From positions 1,178,001-1,242,000 of the forward strand of contig JBCAML010000018.1 of assembly GCA_038503075.1 (NCBI GenBank): DNA of 64,000 nucleotides, read 5' to 3'. The notes beneath the pieces were generated by a model that did no database searches, was not told the origin of the DNA, and was given only the letters and a program-made list of their open reading frames with translations. A program made the position numbers and the translations under genes. This DNA is from Gyromitra esculenta (lineage: Eukaryota; Ascomycota; Pezizomycetes; Pezizales; Discinaceae). Below, in pieces: positions 21,940-30,353 of this stretch; position 1 is the stretch's first letter; each line of letters starts with the position of its first letter.

Positions 21940-22800
21940 TTTCTACGATTTAATTCACTTTTCTTTGGATTCGGACAGGTTGTACTGCCGTGTCATTTAT
22001 CACCGGATTCTCGCATGATCGATATATAATAATAAAAACCGTGGAGGGATTTCAGTAATACTGTCTGAGTTATCGCGCTCGGGAGATCATGTGATTCGGG
22101 AGCGGGAAGTTGTGCTTGGACCGCATAGTGATTCTGTAAAGACAATGTCTTTCTGTATTTCCTTCTTGATTCCATAATTGTTCGCGCCCCCAATCAAAGC
22201 CGTAGCTTAGCAGTGATAATCATTTCAATTCCTCGCTACATACATAAAAATGTAGCTCCACAGTAAATCTGCACACACATGTAGTTCTGTGACGGGCTCT
22301 ACCACTCGTACCGAATCCCACCAAAGATTTATTGACCCATAACTACAGTGGTAGCCGTTCAATGAGGCGACAGCAACAGTGATCCCCCAGCAGCAGGACC
22401 AACTTCACCATGCAGACAATGGAATTGAGGTATAAAAATGAACAGGTGGTAGAACTACACAAGGAATATTTTTATCTTGAAGCACAGCTCTAAACTCTCT
22501 TGTGAGCATGGAGAAATAGCCCGCATTGCTGGAGTGTGGTATTGCCGTTGTCGCTTCGTTAAACAACTACCGCTGTACATGTAGGTTCATTTATAACCCA
22601 ACCTAAGCCCACACGAGGCACCTTCAACGCCAAAACTAAATTTTCTACAGATATACAAAAACACTAATAGTACAATCTACAAGAAGACAATACGCAGAGA
22701 TGAAGGAAGAGGAAACAAAAGTACAAGGAAAAAATACAACCAACCAAGACACCTAACAATACCCTTCAACACCTTTCGTCATTTCCAATACCTACCGGCT
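21940..22800. other. Intergenic between convergent viperin and CDT1
   Basis: About 860 bp, no gene seen. Contains a TACATGTA palindrome at 22576-22583 and A-rich sequence toward the CDT1 3' end. Confidence 0.4.
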
Positions 22801-24405
22801 TTACAAAAACTCGCCATCCTCGGCCCTCTTCCCAAAAACAACGCCCACAACCTTCCCCACCTCCCGTACCTTGACCCACCCGTTATCCCCTTCCCTCTTC
22901 GCAATAAGCCTTACTGCTATCTCTGCTTGCTCACTGCTCACTGGATTCCTAACACTCTCCCTGATCCCCTCAACCACGGCCTTCATCGTCATATTACTCC
23001 CCCTCCCTGCCAGCCCCTTTAAAATCGGCTCAATATCCGGAATACGTTGTTCGGCCGCTATCCGTTCAGTTTCCTCTTTTGATAGGGCTTTACCAGCTGC
23101 TTCTGCTGCAATGGCGGCTTTAGCGCGAATACGGTCGAGCAGCGAGGAGCCACGTTTGGCAGGGGGGGCCTTGGAACTGCTTTTGACAATCGGAGAAACG
23201 GCAGGCTGATGACGGCGGAGCATGTCATCGAGGCGTTGTTGACCCTTTGTGTGAAGGACTTTAGCGATAGTGGCGGCTTTGGGATGGACGTGGATCTTGG
23301 CAAGGGGAATTGTAGACATAGGAATAGCGATGTCTTCGGTTTCTTCAGTCTCATCTTCTGACTCTGGAGGAACTACGAATGAAGATGGCGGAGTCGGGAG
23401 AACGGCTGCGCTCGGAGGAGCAGGAGTATTTGTAGTCTCCCAGAACGCTCTCGCTCGTGATGCGAAGTCGTTCTTTAGGTTATCCGAATTAACGAGCTTT
23501 CTGGCCCTGGTCTTCTCTGCAAAGTCGATGCAAATATTGTTGTCCCCATAATCGATCAGCTTTAGTCCACCCTCCTTCTCCCAATGTTCGTCTGACTCCT
23601 TCTGGTCGTTAGAATAGTGCGACAGGTAGACAATCTTTCGCACGTCTTCTATTGTGATTTTACGACGGCAGAGCCGTTCCACATGTAGCTTAATTGCTGA
23701 GAATACAGGCGGTTGTATACTGCTGCTATGATGCGCTCTGTGCAACAGCAGCGCTGTCAGGAGAGAGCTGTGGAGAGATTGGAGGAGTTTTAAATCTGCC
23801 GGGAGAGCACTTGATTCTGACGCTATGGTGAGAGGATAATCCGTCTCTGGATCCGCAGGACTTGATGTTGGAGGAGGTGTGAGGAGGCGTGTTCCCTTGA
23901 GAGGTTTTGTTTCTCGTTTTTTGGTAGGCGAGGAGACAAATTCGTCGCGGAGAGTACGCTTTCTTTTGCCACGGGGTGTTTTGGCAACTGGTGAAGCGGT
24001 AGTCTTTTTAAGTGAAACCTCTACAGGTTGGGTCTCGACAGCAGGTTCAACTTTTGCGGTAGACTTTTTAGGCGAAACCTTCACAGATTTGGCCTCGGCA
24101 GCAGGTTCAGCTTTTGCAGTAGCCTTCTTAGGTGAAGCCTTTACAGGTTTGGGCCCGACCTCTGGTTCGGCTTTTGCAGGCTCCTCTCGTCTTATAACAA
24201 CGTCTTCGTCGCCATCTTGTTTGATTTCAAAGGCTGGTACAAGTTCAATTTTTGCTTTTACCTCCTCCTCTTTCTTGGTATCTGTGATGACGCGAGCCTT
24301 TCCAGTCGGTTTTCCGGACTTGAGGACGTTTTTGCCTACAGTCGAAAAGGAGTGGAGGGTTTGTGTCCGGGTCGTGGGTGTGGCTGCTCTGCGGCGGGGA
24401 GGCAT
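22801..24405 (-). CDS. CDT1: Replication licensing factor Cdt1
   Basis: Single-exon protein of 534 residues. Cdt1 brings Mcm2-7 to origins bound by ORC and Cdc6 during G1, in the nucleus. The N-terminus (MPPRRRAATPTTRTQTLHSF) has a PCNA-interaction-like TQTLHSF, which could act in S-phase degradation as in other Cdt1 proteins. A basic, disordered region has three diverged copies of an EPA.E.KPVK.SPKK.TAK unit (about 75-145) and an SPTKKRETK patch. The middle winged-helix domain is recognisable: LLQSLHSSLLTALLLHRAHHS, FSAIKLHVERLCRRKITIEDVRKIVYL, GLKLIDYG. The C-terminal MCM-binding winged helix covers SSLLDRIRAKAAIAA to GWVKVREVGKVVGVVF. A (GGA)n run lies upstream at about 24535-24557. It is divergent to IDH2. 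Confidence 0.85.
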   Translation of the reverse strand: MPPRRRAATPTTRTQTLHSFSTVGKNVLKSGKPTGKARVITDTKKEEEVKAKIELVPAFEIKQDGDEDVVIRREEPAKAEPEVGPKPVKASPKKATAKAEPAAEAKSVKVSPKKSTAKVEPAVETQPVEVSLKKTTASPVAKTPRGKRKRTLRDEFVSSPTKKRETKPLKGTRLLTPPPTSSPADPETDYPLTIASESSALPADLKLLQSLHSSLLTALLLHRAHHSSSIQPPVFSAIKLHVERLCRRKITIEDVRKIVYLSHYSNDQKESDEHWEKEGGLKLIDYGDNNICIDFAEKTRARKLVNSDNLKNDFASRARAFWETTNTPAPPSAAVLPTPPSSFVVPPESEDETEETEDIAIPMSTIPLAKIHVHPKAATIAKVLHTKGQQRLDDMLRRHQPAVSPIVKSSSKAPPAKRGSSLLDRIRAKAAIAAEAAGKALSKEETERIAAEQRIPDIEPILKGLAGRGSNMTMKAVVEGIRESVRNPVSSEQAEIAVRLIAKREGDNGWVKVREVGKVVGVVFGKRAEDGEFL

Positions 24406-25099
24406 TTTGCTGGATGGACGATAATGATAATATAGGTACTTTTCACACTAGGCAGATGGGTTGATAGTAAATAGTGTACAGTGAATGTTGTACAATTTTG
24501 TGGAATAATTGTGCGAGAGATGAAGATGTGGACGGTGGAGGAGGAGGAGGAGGAGGGTAATAGGATGGATCTTTGTTGTTGCCGCGTTGCCTGGACAGCA
24601 GGCGCTGATCCAGTTCGGGCGTAAAGTGGAAGTTTTGGACGTGTTGGATTCGCGTAAATTACTCAGCCTCTACCTACCATATACTATTTAACTACCTTGT
24701 GCACTTCGTGCGCTTTAAGAATCGTAGAAAGAGAGCTATAGGACTCTTGCTAAGAGAAACTACATATATGTACTGCTAGACTGCATGCGAGTGTTGCAAC
24801 CTGAGGGGGTACCATCTCTTGGAAGATACTGGTAATCAGATCGTTCAGACTGCTAATCAGATGGCTGACTAAGGACCCACAGCTCCGGGCGGACGAAGCC
24901 GGCGAAACCCACAGGCTGGAAACTGTAGGTACCTTTTCCGGGAAGGCGCGTGCTGCAATCAATAGCCTGCATAAGTCAAGTCCCCCTCCATCCGAAATCA
25001 CTCTCCGCCGCTCCCCTCTCCCTCATCTCTCCGTCGAACGCCCGTGTCTTCAAATAAGAAAAACATCCTCCCTCCACTCCCTCGTATATACCTTTAATT
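24406..25099. other. Divergent promoter region, CDT1 / IDH2
   Basis: About 690 bp between the two start codons. It contains a (GGA)n microsatellite at about 24535-24557 and a TTCGCGTAAA motif near 24647 that resembles a degenerate cell-cycle box on the CDT1 side. No gene seen. Confidence 0.4.
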
Positions 25100-26724
25100 A
25101 TGTTCGCTGCTCGTGCTATTCCCAGGAGCCTTTTCGCCGCTCGGCCGCTGGTCCAGTCAAGAGCCGCCCTGGTAAGAGTTTTCTGTTTGCTTTTTTATGC
25201 TCTCCCGAAAGGTATGGGGGTCTGGGAAAACTTTTTCTAACCTTTTAAACATATAGCTTCGAAGAGCATATGCTACTGAGCAGAAGAAGATTGCGGAGTT
25301 CAAAGGAAAGAAGAACGCGGCTGTTCGTAAACCCCACTTTTTTTCGCCGAATGCATATTGTATCTCGGAAGACTGCATCACTGCATCCTCATTCCAACCA
25401 CCGAGTGATTGGCACATGTTGGAGATGAAACGAAGTGGGAGGTTCGTGGGTTGATTCGAATTCTAGGGAAACTATACAGTAACCTTTATTGAGGGTGATG
25501 GTATCGGACCTGAGATCTCAAAGTCTGTTAAGTCTATTTTTGCCGCTGCTAAGGTATGCACTCGAAGCTTATTTTGTTCTATGACTTAAACCCCATTCCT
25601 TTACTATAGCCCTTTTTAAAATTCTGTTCCGAGTGATGAGATTGTGCCCCTCTATTTTTCGTGATGTCAGCGGCTGATACAACCGACGCACAGGCCCCCA
25701 TCGAATGGGAATCCGTCGACGTCACTCCAATCATCAAAGATGGCAAGACTGCGATCCCCGATAAGGCAATTGATTCCGTTAAGAAGAATCTTGTTGCCCT
25801 CAAGGGACCGCTAGCTGTTTGTCCCCGACCTGTAATTTTTTATAGGTGACGGCGAACTAACCTTCTCACGTATTTCAGACTCCCATCGGCAAGGGTCATG
25901 TCTCCCTTAACCTGACCCTCCGTCGTACCTTCAACCTTTTCGCTAATGTCCGCCCCTGCCGCTCCATTGCTGGCTACAAGACCGCTTACGACGATGTCAA
26001 TACCATCTTGATCCGTGAAAATACTGAGGGAGAGTATTCCGGCATCGAGCACATTGTTGTCGAAGGTGTTGTCCAGAGCATTAAGTTGATCACCAAGGAT
26101 GCTTGCGAAAGGGTTCTCCGATTTGCGTTCCAGCATGCGGAGTCGATTGGTAGGAAGAAGGTCCGCGCAGTGCACAAGGCCACTATCATGAAGATGAGCG
26201 ATGGTCTGTTCTTGAGCACTGCCCGCGAGGTCGCCAAGGAGTTCCCCGAGATCGAATTCGATGCCGAGTTGCTAGATAATGCCTGCTTGAAGGTTTATCC
26301 TCCTGTTATCCAATCCATCACCTCTAGCTGCTAACGTCCAGCCTAGATGACAACTAACCCCGACCTCTATTCCGACATCCTCCTCGTCATGCCTAATCTC
26401 TACGGAGATATTCTCTCTGATCTCTGCGCCGGTCTCATCGGTGGTCTTGGTCTCACCCCATCCGGCAATATCGGTGACGAGTGCTCAATCTTTGAAGCTG
26501 TCCACGGCTCAGCCCCTGATATTGCTGGAAAGGATCTTGCAAACCCAACTGCGCTGTTACTGTCATCAGTCATGATGCTGCAACACATGGGATTGAACTC
26601 GCACGCCGACAAGATCCAGAAGGCGATTTTCGAGACGCTAGCTGAAGGAAAGGCATTGACAGGAGATTTGGGAGGAAAGGCGACCAACACACAATATACA
26701 CAGGCAGTTATCAGCAAGTTGTAA
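25100..26724 (+). CDS. IDH2: NAD-dependent isocitrate dehydrogenase, regulatory/catalytic subunit 2
   Basis: Mitochondrial TCA-cycle enzyme converting isocitrate to 2-oxoglutarate with NAD+, working as a hetero-oligomer with IDH1. Six exons fit in phase: 25100-25171, 25257-25326, 25480-25553, 25694-25816, 25879-26292 and 26347-26724, giving 376 residues. The N-terminus [19 protein letters not shown] is a typical mitochondrial presequence. Later blocks follow yeast Idh2 in order: [41 protein letters not shown] (across intron 4), [59 protein letters not shown] and [14 protein letters not shown]. For intron 3 the acceptor GCACAG at 25688-25693 is chosen over TGTCAG near 25669, because only it keeps the frame and gives APIEW. 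Branch sites are visible (GCTGATAC, GCTAACG). Confidence 0.93.
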
Positions 26725-27208
26725 AGTTTCTGAAGTGGATGTGAATGGATGAAAGAGAATCAGGTACATGATGAGGGAAAGAAATGGATTTAATGATTGG
26801 AAAATCATGTGCACACGAAGGAGATGTGTAGGGCGTGAGATAGATGATGGACGATACACTAGTTAGATGCCCCCCACATTGGGGGGAGGTCGGTTTTTTT
26901 TACCCTTTCTTTTTTCATGCTATGCCGGTGTCGTTTTAGGCGTGTGCGTGTGCGTGTCCATATGAAGAATATATCCGAATTTTCTCACATTGTTCATTTT
27001 TGTTTGCCGTGTTGAAGATTAGAAATCCCAGCTTACGGATGCAGGAACATGATGTGCGTGTAGGAGTTATGCACGTGTAAAGTCACTGCATGCAATCTAT
27101 TTCTTTGTTGCATGACCTTATGTGGGGTTATGCAACATGTAGTGCCTGATCGAGATACCCATTTCGTTTTGCGTCATGGAGAATCACTCGTATCATATAT
27201 TACATGTA
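26725..27208. other. IDH2 3' flank up to the transposon
   Basis: Contains the IDH2 3' UTR region with a GC hairpin and T run, GT-rich sequence (GCGTGTGCGTGTGCGTG near 26940) and a TACATGTA palindrome (27201-27208) into which the transposon is inserted. No gene seen. Confidence 0.4.
26870..26901 (+). terminator. C6/G6 hairpin followed by T-run, IDH2 3' end
   Basis: CCCCCC (26870-26875), a five-base loop, GGGGGG (26881-26886), then eight T at about 26894-26901, roughly 150 bp after the IDH2 stop. It looks like a 3'-end or pausing structure. In a fungus its role in mRNA 3'-end formation is only a suggestion. Confidence 0.3.
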
Positions 27209-28507
27209 CAGTGCCGTTCGCAAAGTCTTGGCACCCCTCCTCGTCAACGCCGAGGCCATACAAAATAGCCATAGAATAACATAGAAAGTAATATAAAAAA
27301 AAGAGAAAAATATATATACATGCTGACACATTGAAAAACATTTTACCACTTTGTATGGCTTCCCTCTGCAGAAATTACAGCTTCAATGCGCTCAGGCATG
27401 CTGTCTATCAAATTATTCAATACTTCTTGATCTATTGCTTCACACTCCTCCTGCATTGCTTTCCACAGCTCATCTGCACTATGAGGCCTTCTCTCTCTGT
27501 TTGTGAATCGTTCGCGAAGCCTAACTTTTAGAATATGCCAGGCATTTTCGATGGGGTTAAGGTCAGGAGAGTTGGCTGGGAGGGGCATTTTTTTGATACC
27601 ATAGGTGGTATTAACAAGGAGATTAAATTCGCCACTGTGGTAGGGTGCTTTATCTTCTACCACTCTTATGCGCTCCATAGGTTTGTCTAGCCCTTGTAGG
27701 AATGGTACTAAATGGGCTTCGTTGATTTCTCTGGCATACTGTCTGCCATTCAACCCCAATCTATCTCTTTTTGACTCCCTTTCATCTTTGGATCGGCGGC
27801 GGACTCGAACAAGAGGACTTCTTTTCCCATAGATAAAGGCTGCCCAGCAACCAACTGATATTCTTCCTGAGCGGAAGCTAGGGACAAGATTGGATTCCTT
27901 CAATTCTTCTCCTGCTTTGATCCTTACCTTCCTCCCAGGCTCATATGCGATATATTCAACCCTAGCCTCATCTAACCAAACAATTTTCCTCCATTCCTCT
28001 CTCCCCCATCTCCCCCATCTCCGGCACCACTCCAATCTCTTCTTCTTCTGCTCCTTTTGAAGCCATGGCTTTTTTCTCGGCACCACTACTTTAAATCCTA
28101 GCTCTTTTGTAGCCTTGTTGATTGTGGTACGACCAATATTCAAATCAGAGACCAATTCGGTAAGCTGATTCAAAGATGCTCGAGGATTCTCTAATGTCAC
28201 TGAATCAACCGTGTCGCGCACTTTTTTTGTGATTTTTGTTGGTCTTCCGGTCCTAGGTGCATCATGAACATGACCCCGCTCTTTGTATCTTTTGACAACA
28301 TTTCTGACAGTTGAAGGATTCAGGCCATTTTGTTTTGCAATTTTTTTGTATCCAAGTCCATAATCTGCTAGTGCAGCTATATCTCGATTGCAATCGTATC
28401 TGGGATTGAATTGCGTGTGTGGAGGGGCCATGGTAAGTAAAGTTGTCGCGGCTGTCCAAGTTGTGTTCGGTTCTGGGGAGGGTGCCAAGACTTTGCGAAC
28501 GACACTG
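27209..28507. mobile_element. Complete Tc1-family DNA transposon
   Basis: 1299-bp element with 28-bp inverted ends: 27209-27236 (CAGTGCCGTTCGCAAAGTCT...) and 28480-28507, differing at one base. It is flanked by TA on both sides (27207-27208, 28508-28509), the Tc1/mariner target-site duplication. TACATGTA lies immediately outside each end, so the insertion went into a TACATGTACATGTA-like site. It encodes one uninterrupted transposase. Near-identical ends and an intact frame indicate recent activity. Confidence 0.95.
27343..28431 (-). CDS. Tc1-type DD34E transposase
   Basis: 362 residues from the ATG at 28431. The longer open frame upstream of this ATG runs through the terminal repeat into flanking DNA and is not expected to be used. 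The N-terminal helix-turn-helix has DIAALADYGLGYKKIAKQNG and LNPSTVRNVVKRYKERG, followed by GRPTKITKK and a second helix-turn-helix region. The DDE catalytic triad is complete: IVWLDEARV, VVEDKAPYH and SPDLNPIENAWHILK, with 34 residues between the second D and the E (DD34E). It is expected to bind the element's inverted ends in the nucleus and cut and paste into TA. It is not interrupted by stops, so it could still be active and might mobilise related MITEs. Confidence 0.93.
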   Translation of the reverse strand: MAPPHTQFNPRYDCNRDIAALADYGLGYKKIAKQNGLNPSTVRNVVKRYKERGHVHDAPRTGRPTKITKKVRDTVDSVTLENPRASLNQLTELVSDLNIGRTTINKATKELGFKVVVPRKKPWLQKEQKKKRLEWCRRWGRWGREEWRKIVWLDEARVEYIAYEPGRKVRIKAGEELKESNLVPSFRSGRISVGCWAAFIYGKRSPLVRVRRRSKDERESKRDRLGLNGRQYAREINEAHLVPFLQGLDKPMERIRVVEDKAPYHSGEFNLLVNTTYGIKKMPLPANSPDLNPIENAWHILKVRLRERFTNRERRPHSADELWKAMQEECEAIDQEVLNNLIDSMPERIEAVISAEGSHTKW

Positions 28508-28935
28508 TACATGTAGTATCCCATGTTCTGGCACCGACCCGACAGCTATCATCGTGTTAGGATCCGTGCCTATGCTACCCTTGAGCCCACTACTTGTATC
28601 CATATTAGCTGCGTGTACCAGGTAAAGTGACGGAATATCCAATTTAGTGTAAGTGGAGTGCTAGCGTTTTATGACCTTATAAGAAGAAAATCCTTTGTAT
28701 GAAGTATTTCCTAGAGCTCCTCACTTTAAATATAAAAGGGAGTTTCCATCTATAACAAACATATGAACGTGGGACCATAGCTTTAAGCTTTCTTGAAAAC
28801 TCGATCATTTCCCCCAACTAGCGCCAAGCGATCGCAGACCCAAAAGGCACGTGATCAAATTTCGCATTCACCCCACCAAACCTCCCCCCACTATTCTGGC
28901 TCGAAGCTCCAATCCAGCCAAAAACCAAACTCGAT
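28508..28935. other. Intergenic, transposon to BUD32
   Basis: About 430 bp, no gene seen. Presumably contains the BUD32 promoter; C-rich pyrimidine tracts lie just before the start (28845-28900). Confidence 0.4.
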
Positions 28936-29649
28936 ATGTCTGATTCAGTACCCGAAGACGTCACCCCGAAAATCCTAATCTCTCAAGGCGCCGAAGCTCT
29001 TGTTTACCGCACAACCTTCCTCCTTCCAACGCTTCCTGCACTGCTGAAGCATCGCCCGCGGAAATCGTACAGACACCCTACGCTTGATGCCCGGCTTACG
29101 AAACATCGAGTTCTTTCCGAGGCGCGGCTTCTTGTTCGCGCTCGCTCATTGGGCATCCCTGTGCCCGCGGTCTACTTTGTCGATGAAGCTCGCGGCCAGA
29201 TATTCATGGAGTGGATCGAAGGGCACAGTGTTCGCCAGGTTCTGGACGGAGTGCTTGCGAGCGAGGGCGGGGCGGGGAAGGTCGATCGGATGATGGTTCG
29301 GGTTGGCGAGGCTGTGGGGGGATTGCATAAAGCGGATATTGTCCACGGAGATTTAACGACGAGTAATCTAATGGTGCGACAAGTGGGGGATGAAGGGTCG
29401 GAGGAGAACGGGGAGGGGGAGGTCGTGTTGATTGATTTTGGATTGGGTCAGGTGTCGACGCAGGATGAAGATAAGGCGGTGGATTTGTATGTTCTTGAGA
29501 GAGCGTTCTCGAGCACGCATCCGAAGGCGGAGAAGCTGTTTCAGGACGTATTGAAGGCTTATGGGGAGAGCTATAAGGGGTCTAAGGTTGTGTTGAGGAG
29601 GCTGCAGGATGTACGTATGAGGGGGAGGAAGAGGAGTATGATTGGGTAG
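28936..29649 (+). CDS. BUD32: KEOPS complex kinase/ATPase Bud32
   Basis: Single-exon protein of 237 residues, the usual small size for Bud32/PRPK. It is the atypical kinase subunit of KEOPS/EKC, which works with Kae1, Cgi121 and Pcc1 to make t6A37 in ANN-decoding tRNAs in the cytosol; the complex also affects telomeres and transcription. Visible features: N-terminal LISQGAEALVYR (14-25) in place of a normal glycine loop; the ATP-binding Lys in LLKHRPRKSYRHPTLD (about 37-51); HRVLSEARLL carrying the helix Glu; catalytic VHGDLTTSNLMV (136-147); LIDFGLG (165-171) as the metal-binding DFG; and the invariant Bud32 tail RLQDVRMRGRKRSMIG (222-237). Start chosen at ATG 28936, directly before the conserved N-terminus. 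Confidence 0.95.
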   Translation: MSDSVPEDVTPKILISQGAEALVYRTTFLLPTLPALLKHRPRKSYRHPTLDARLTKHRVLSEARLLVRARSLGIPVPAVYFVDEARGQIFMEWIEGHSVRQVLDGVLASEGGAGKVDRMMVRVGEAVGGLHKADIVHGDLTTSNLMVRQVGDEGSEENGEGEVVLIDFGLGQVSTQDEDKAVDLYVLERAFSSTHPKAEKLFQDVLKAYGESYKGSKVVLRRLQDVRMRGRKRSMIG

Positions 29650-30353
29650 AGGAATATACGTCTTTGAGAAAAAAGTATCGCGAGATATCTCCAGTTCTGG
29701 GAAGCTCGGCCCAAACCAAGTGATTGTTACTGGACTACTGTGATTGGCTCATCCTTTTTTTTTCCCTTTAAAATCACTGGGTACGGTATAGTCGGTAGAT
29801 TTTACTTGCTCTATTCGCTGTATCATCCATATTAATAATAGTGGCTATATCTCCCAGCTACTACCTCCTTCCAGTTCTACTCTATCCAAGTAAAATACTT
29901 ATAGTTTGCAGTTAGTAATACGTTAAACACATCAAGGAGGGAAATTGCATAAGGCCACCCGTTTTCATTACAGTCGGCTTAGAATCTCCAAAAAATAGCC
30001 GTGTTGATGAAGCTTGGTTGCTCAATCTTAGAGGCCTGAATGGCGTCCTAGCTGAACGGCCTAAATCCAACCTCTTTAAATTTGGCAGGCGAGCTTCCTA
30101 CAGCACTGGATAGGGCAATCTTCAGTGCAGAGACGGGATGAAAGCGAAGTTAAGGCAGGGTAACGCATACCCAGATGATCACCTTTCTTACGTATTACTC
30201 ATCACGATATTCCTCGATCCCGTGATTCATCCTTCTCTCAACGACTCTTCATCCCTTTGCTCAGCCTTCCCTTCAGGTCTCACCACATCCTTCACGAACA
30301 CGAACATCCCCATCCACACAGCTATCTCACGAGAGGAAATCGAATTGATCATC
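29650..30353. other. Intergenic, BUD32 to ABD1
   Basis: No gene seen. The open frame of ABD1 extends upstream to an ATG at 30138, but the extra 72 residues have no family-like sequence and this part is more likely 5' UTR. Confidence 0.4.

Noticed and set aside
28432..28524. N-terminal extension of the transposase frame
   Set aside because: It runs through the right inverted end into flanking DNA; the ATG at 28431 lies inside the element and fits the family N-terminus.
30138..30353. Upstream ATG extension of ABD1 (72 residues)
   Set aside because: No family resemblance; MYDSARD at 30354 matches the usual start of fungal cap methyltransferases.
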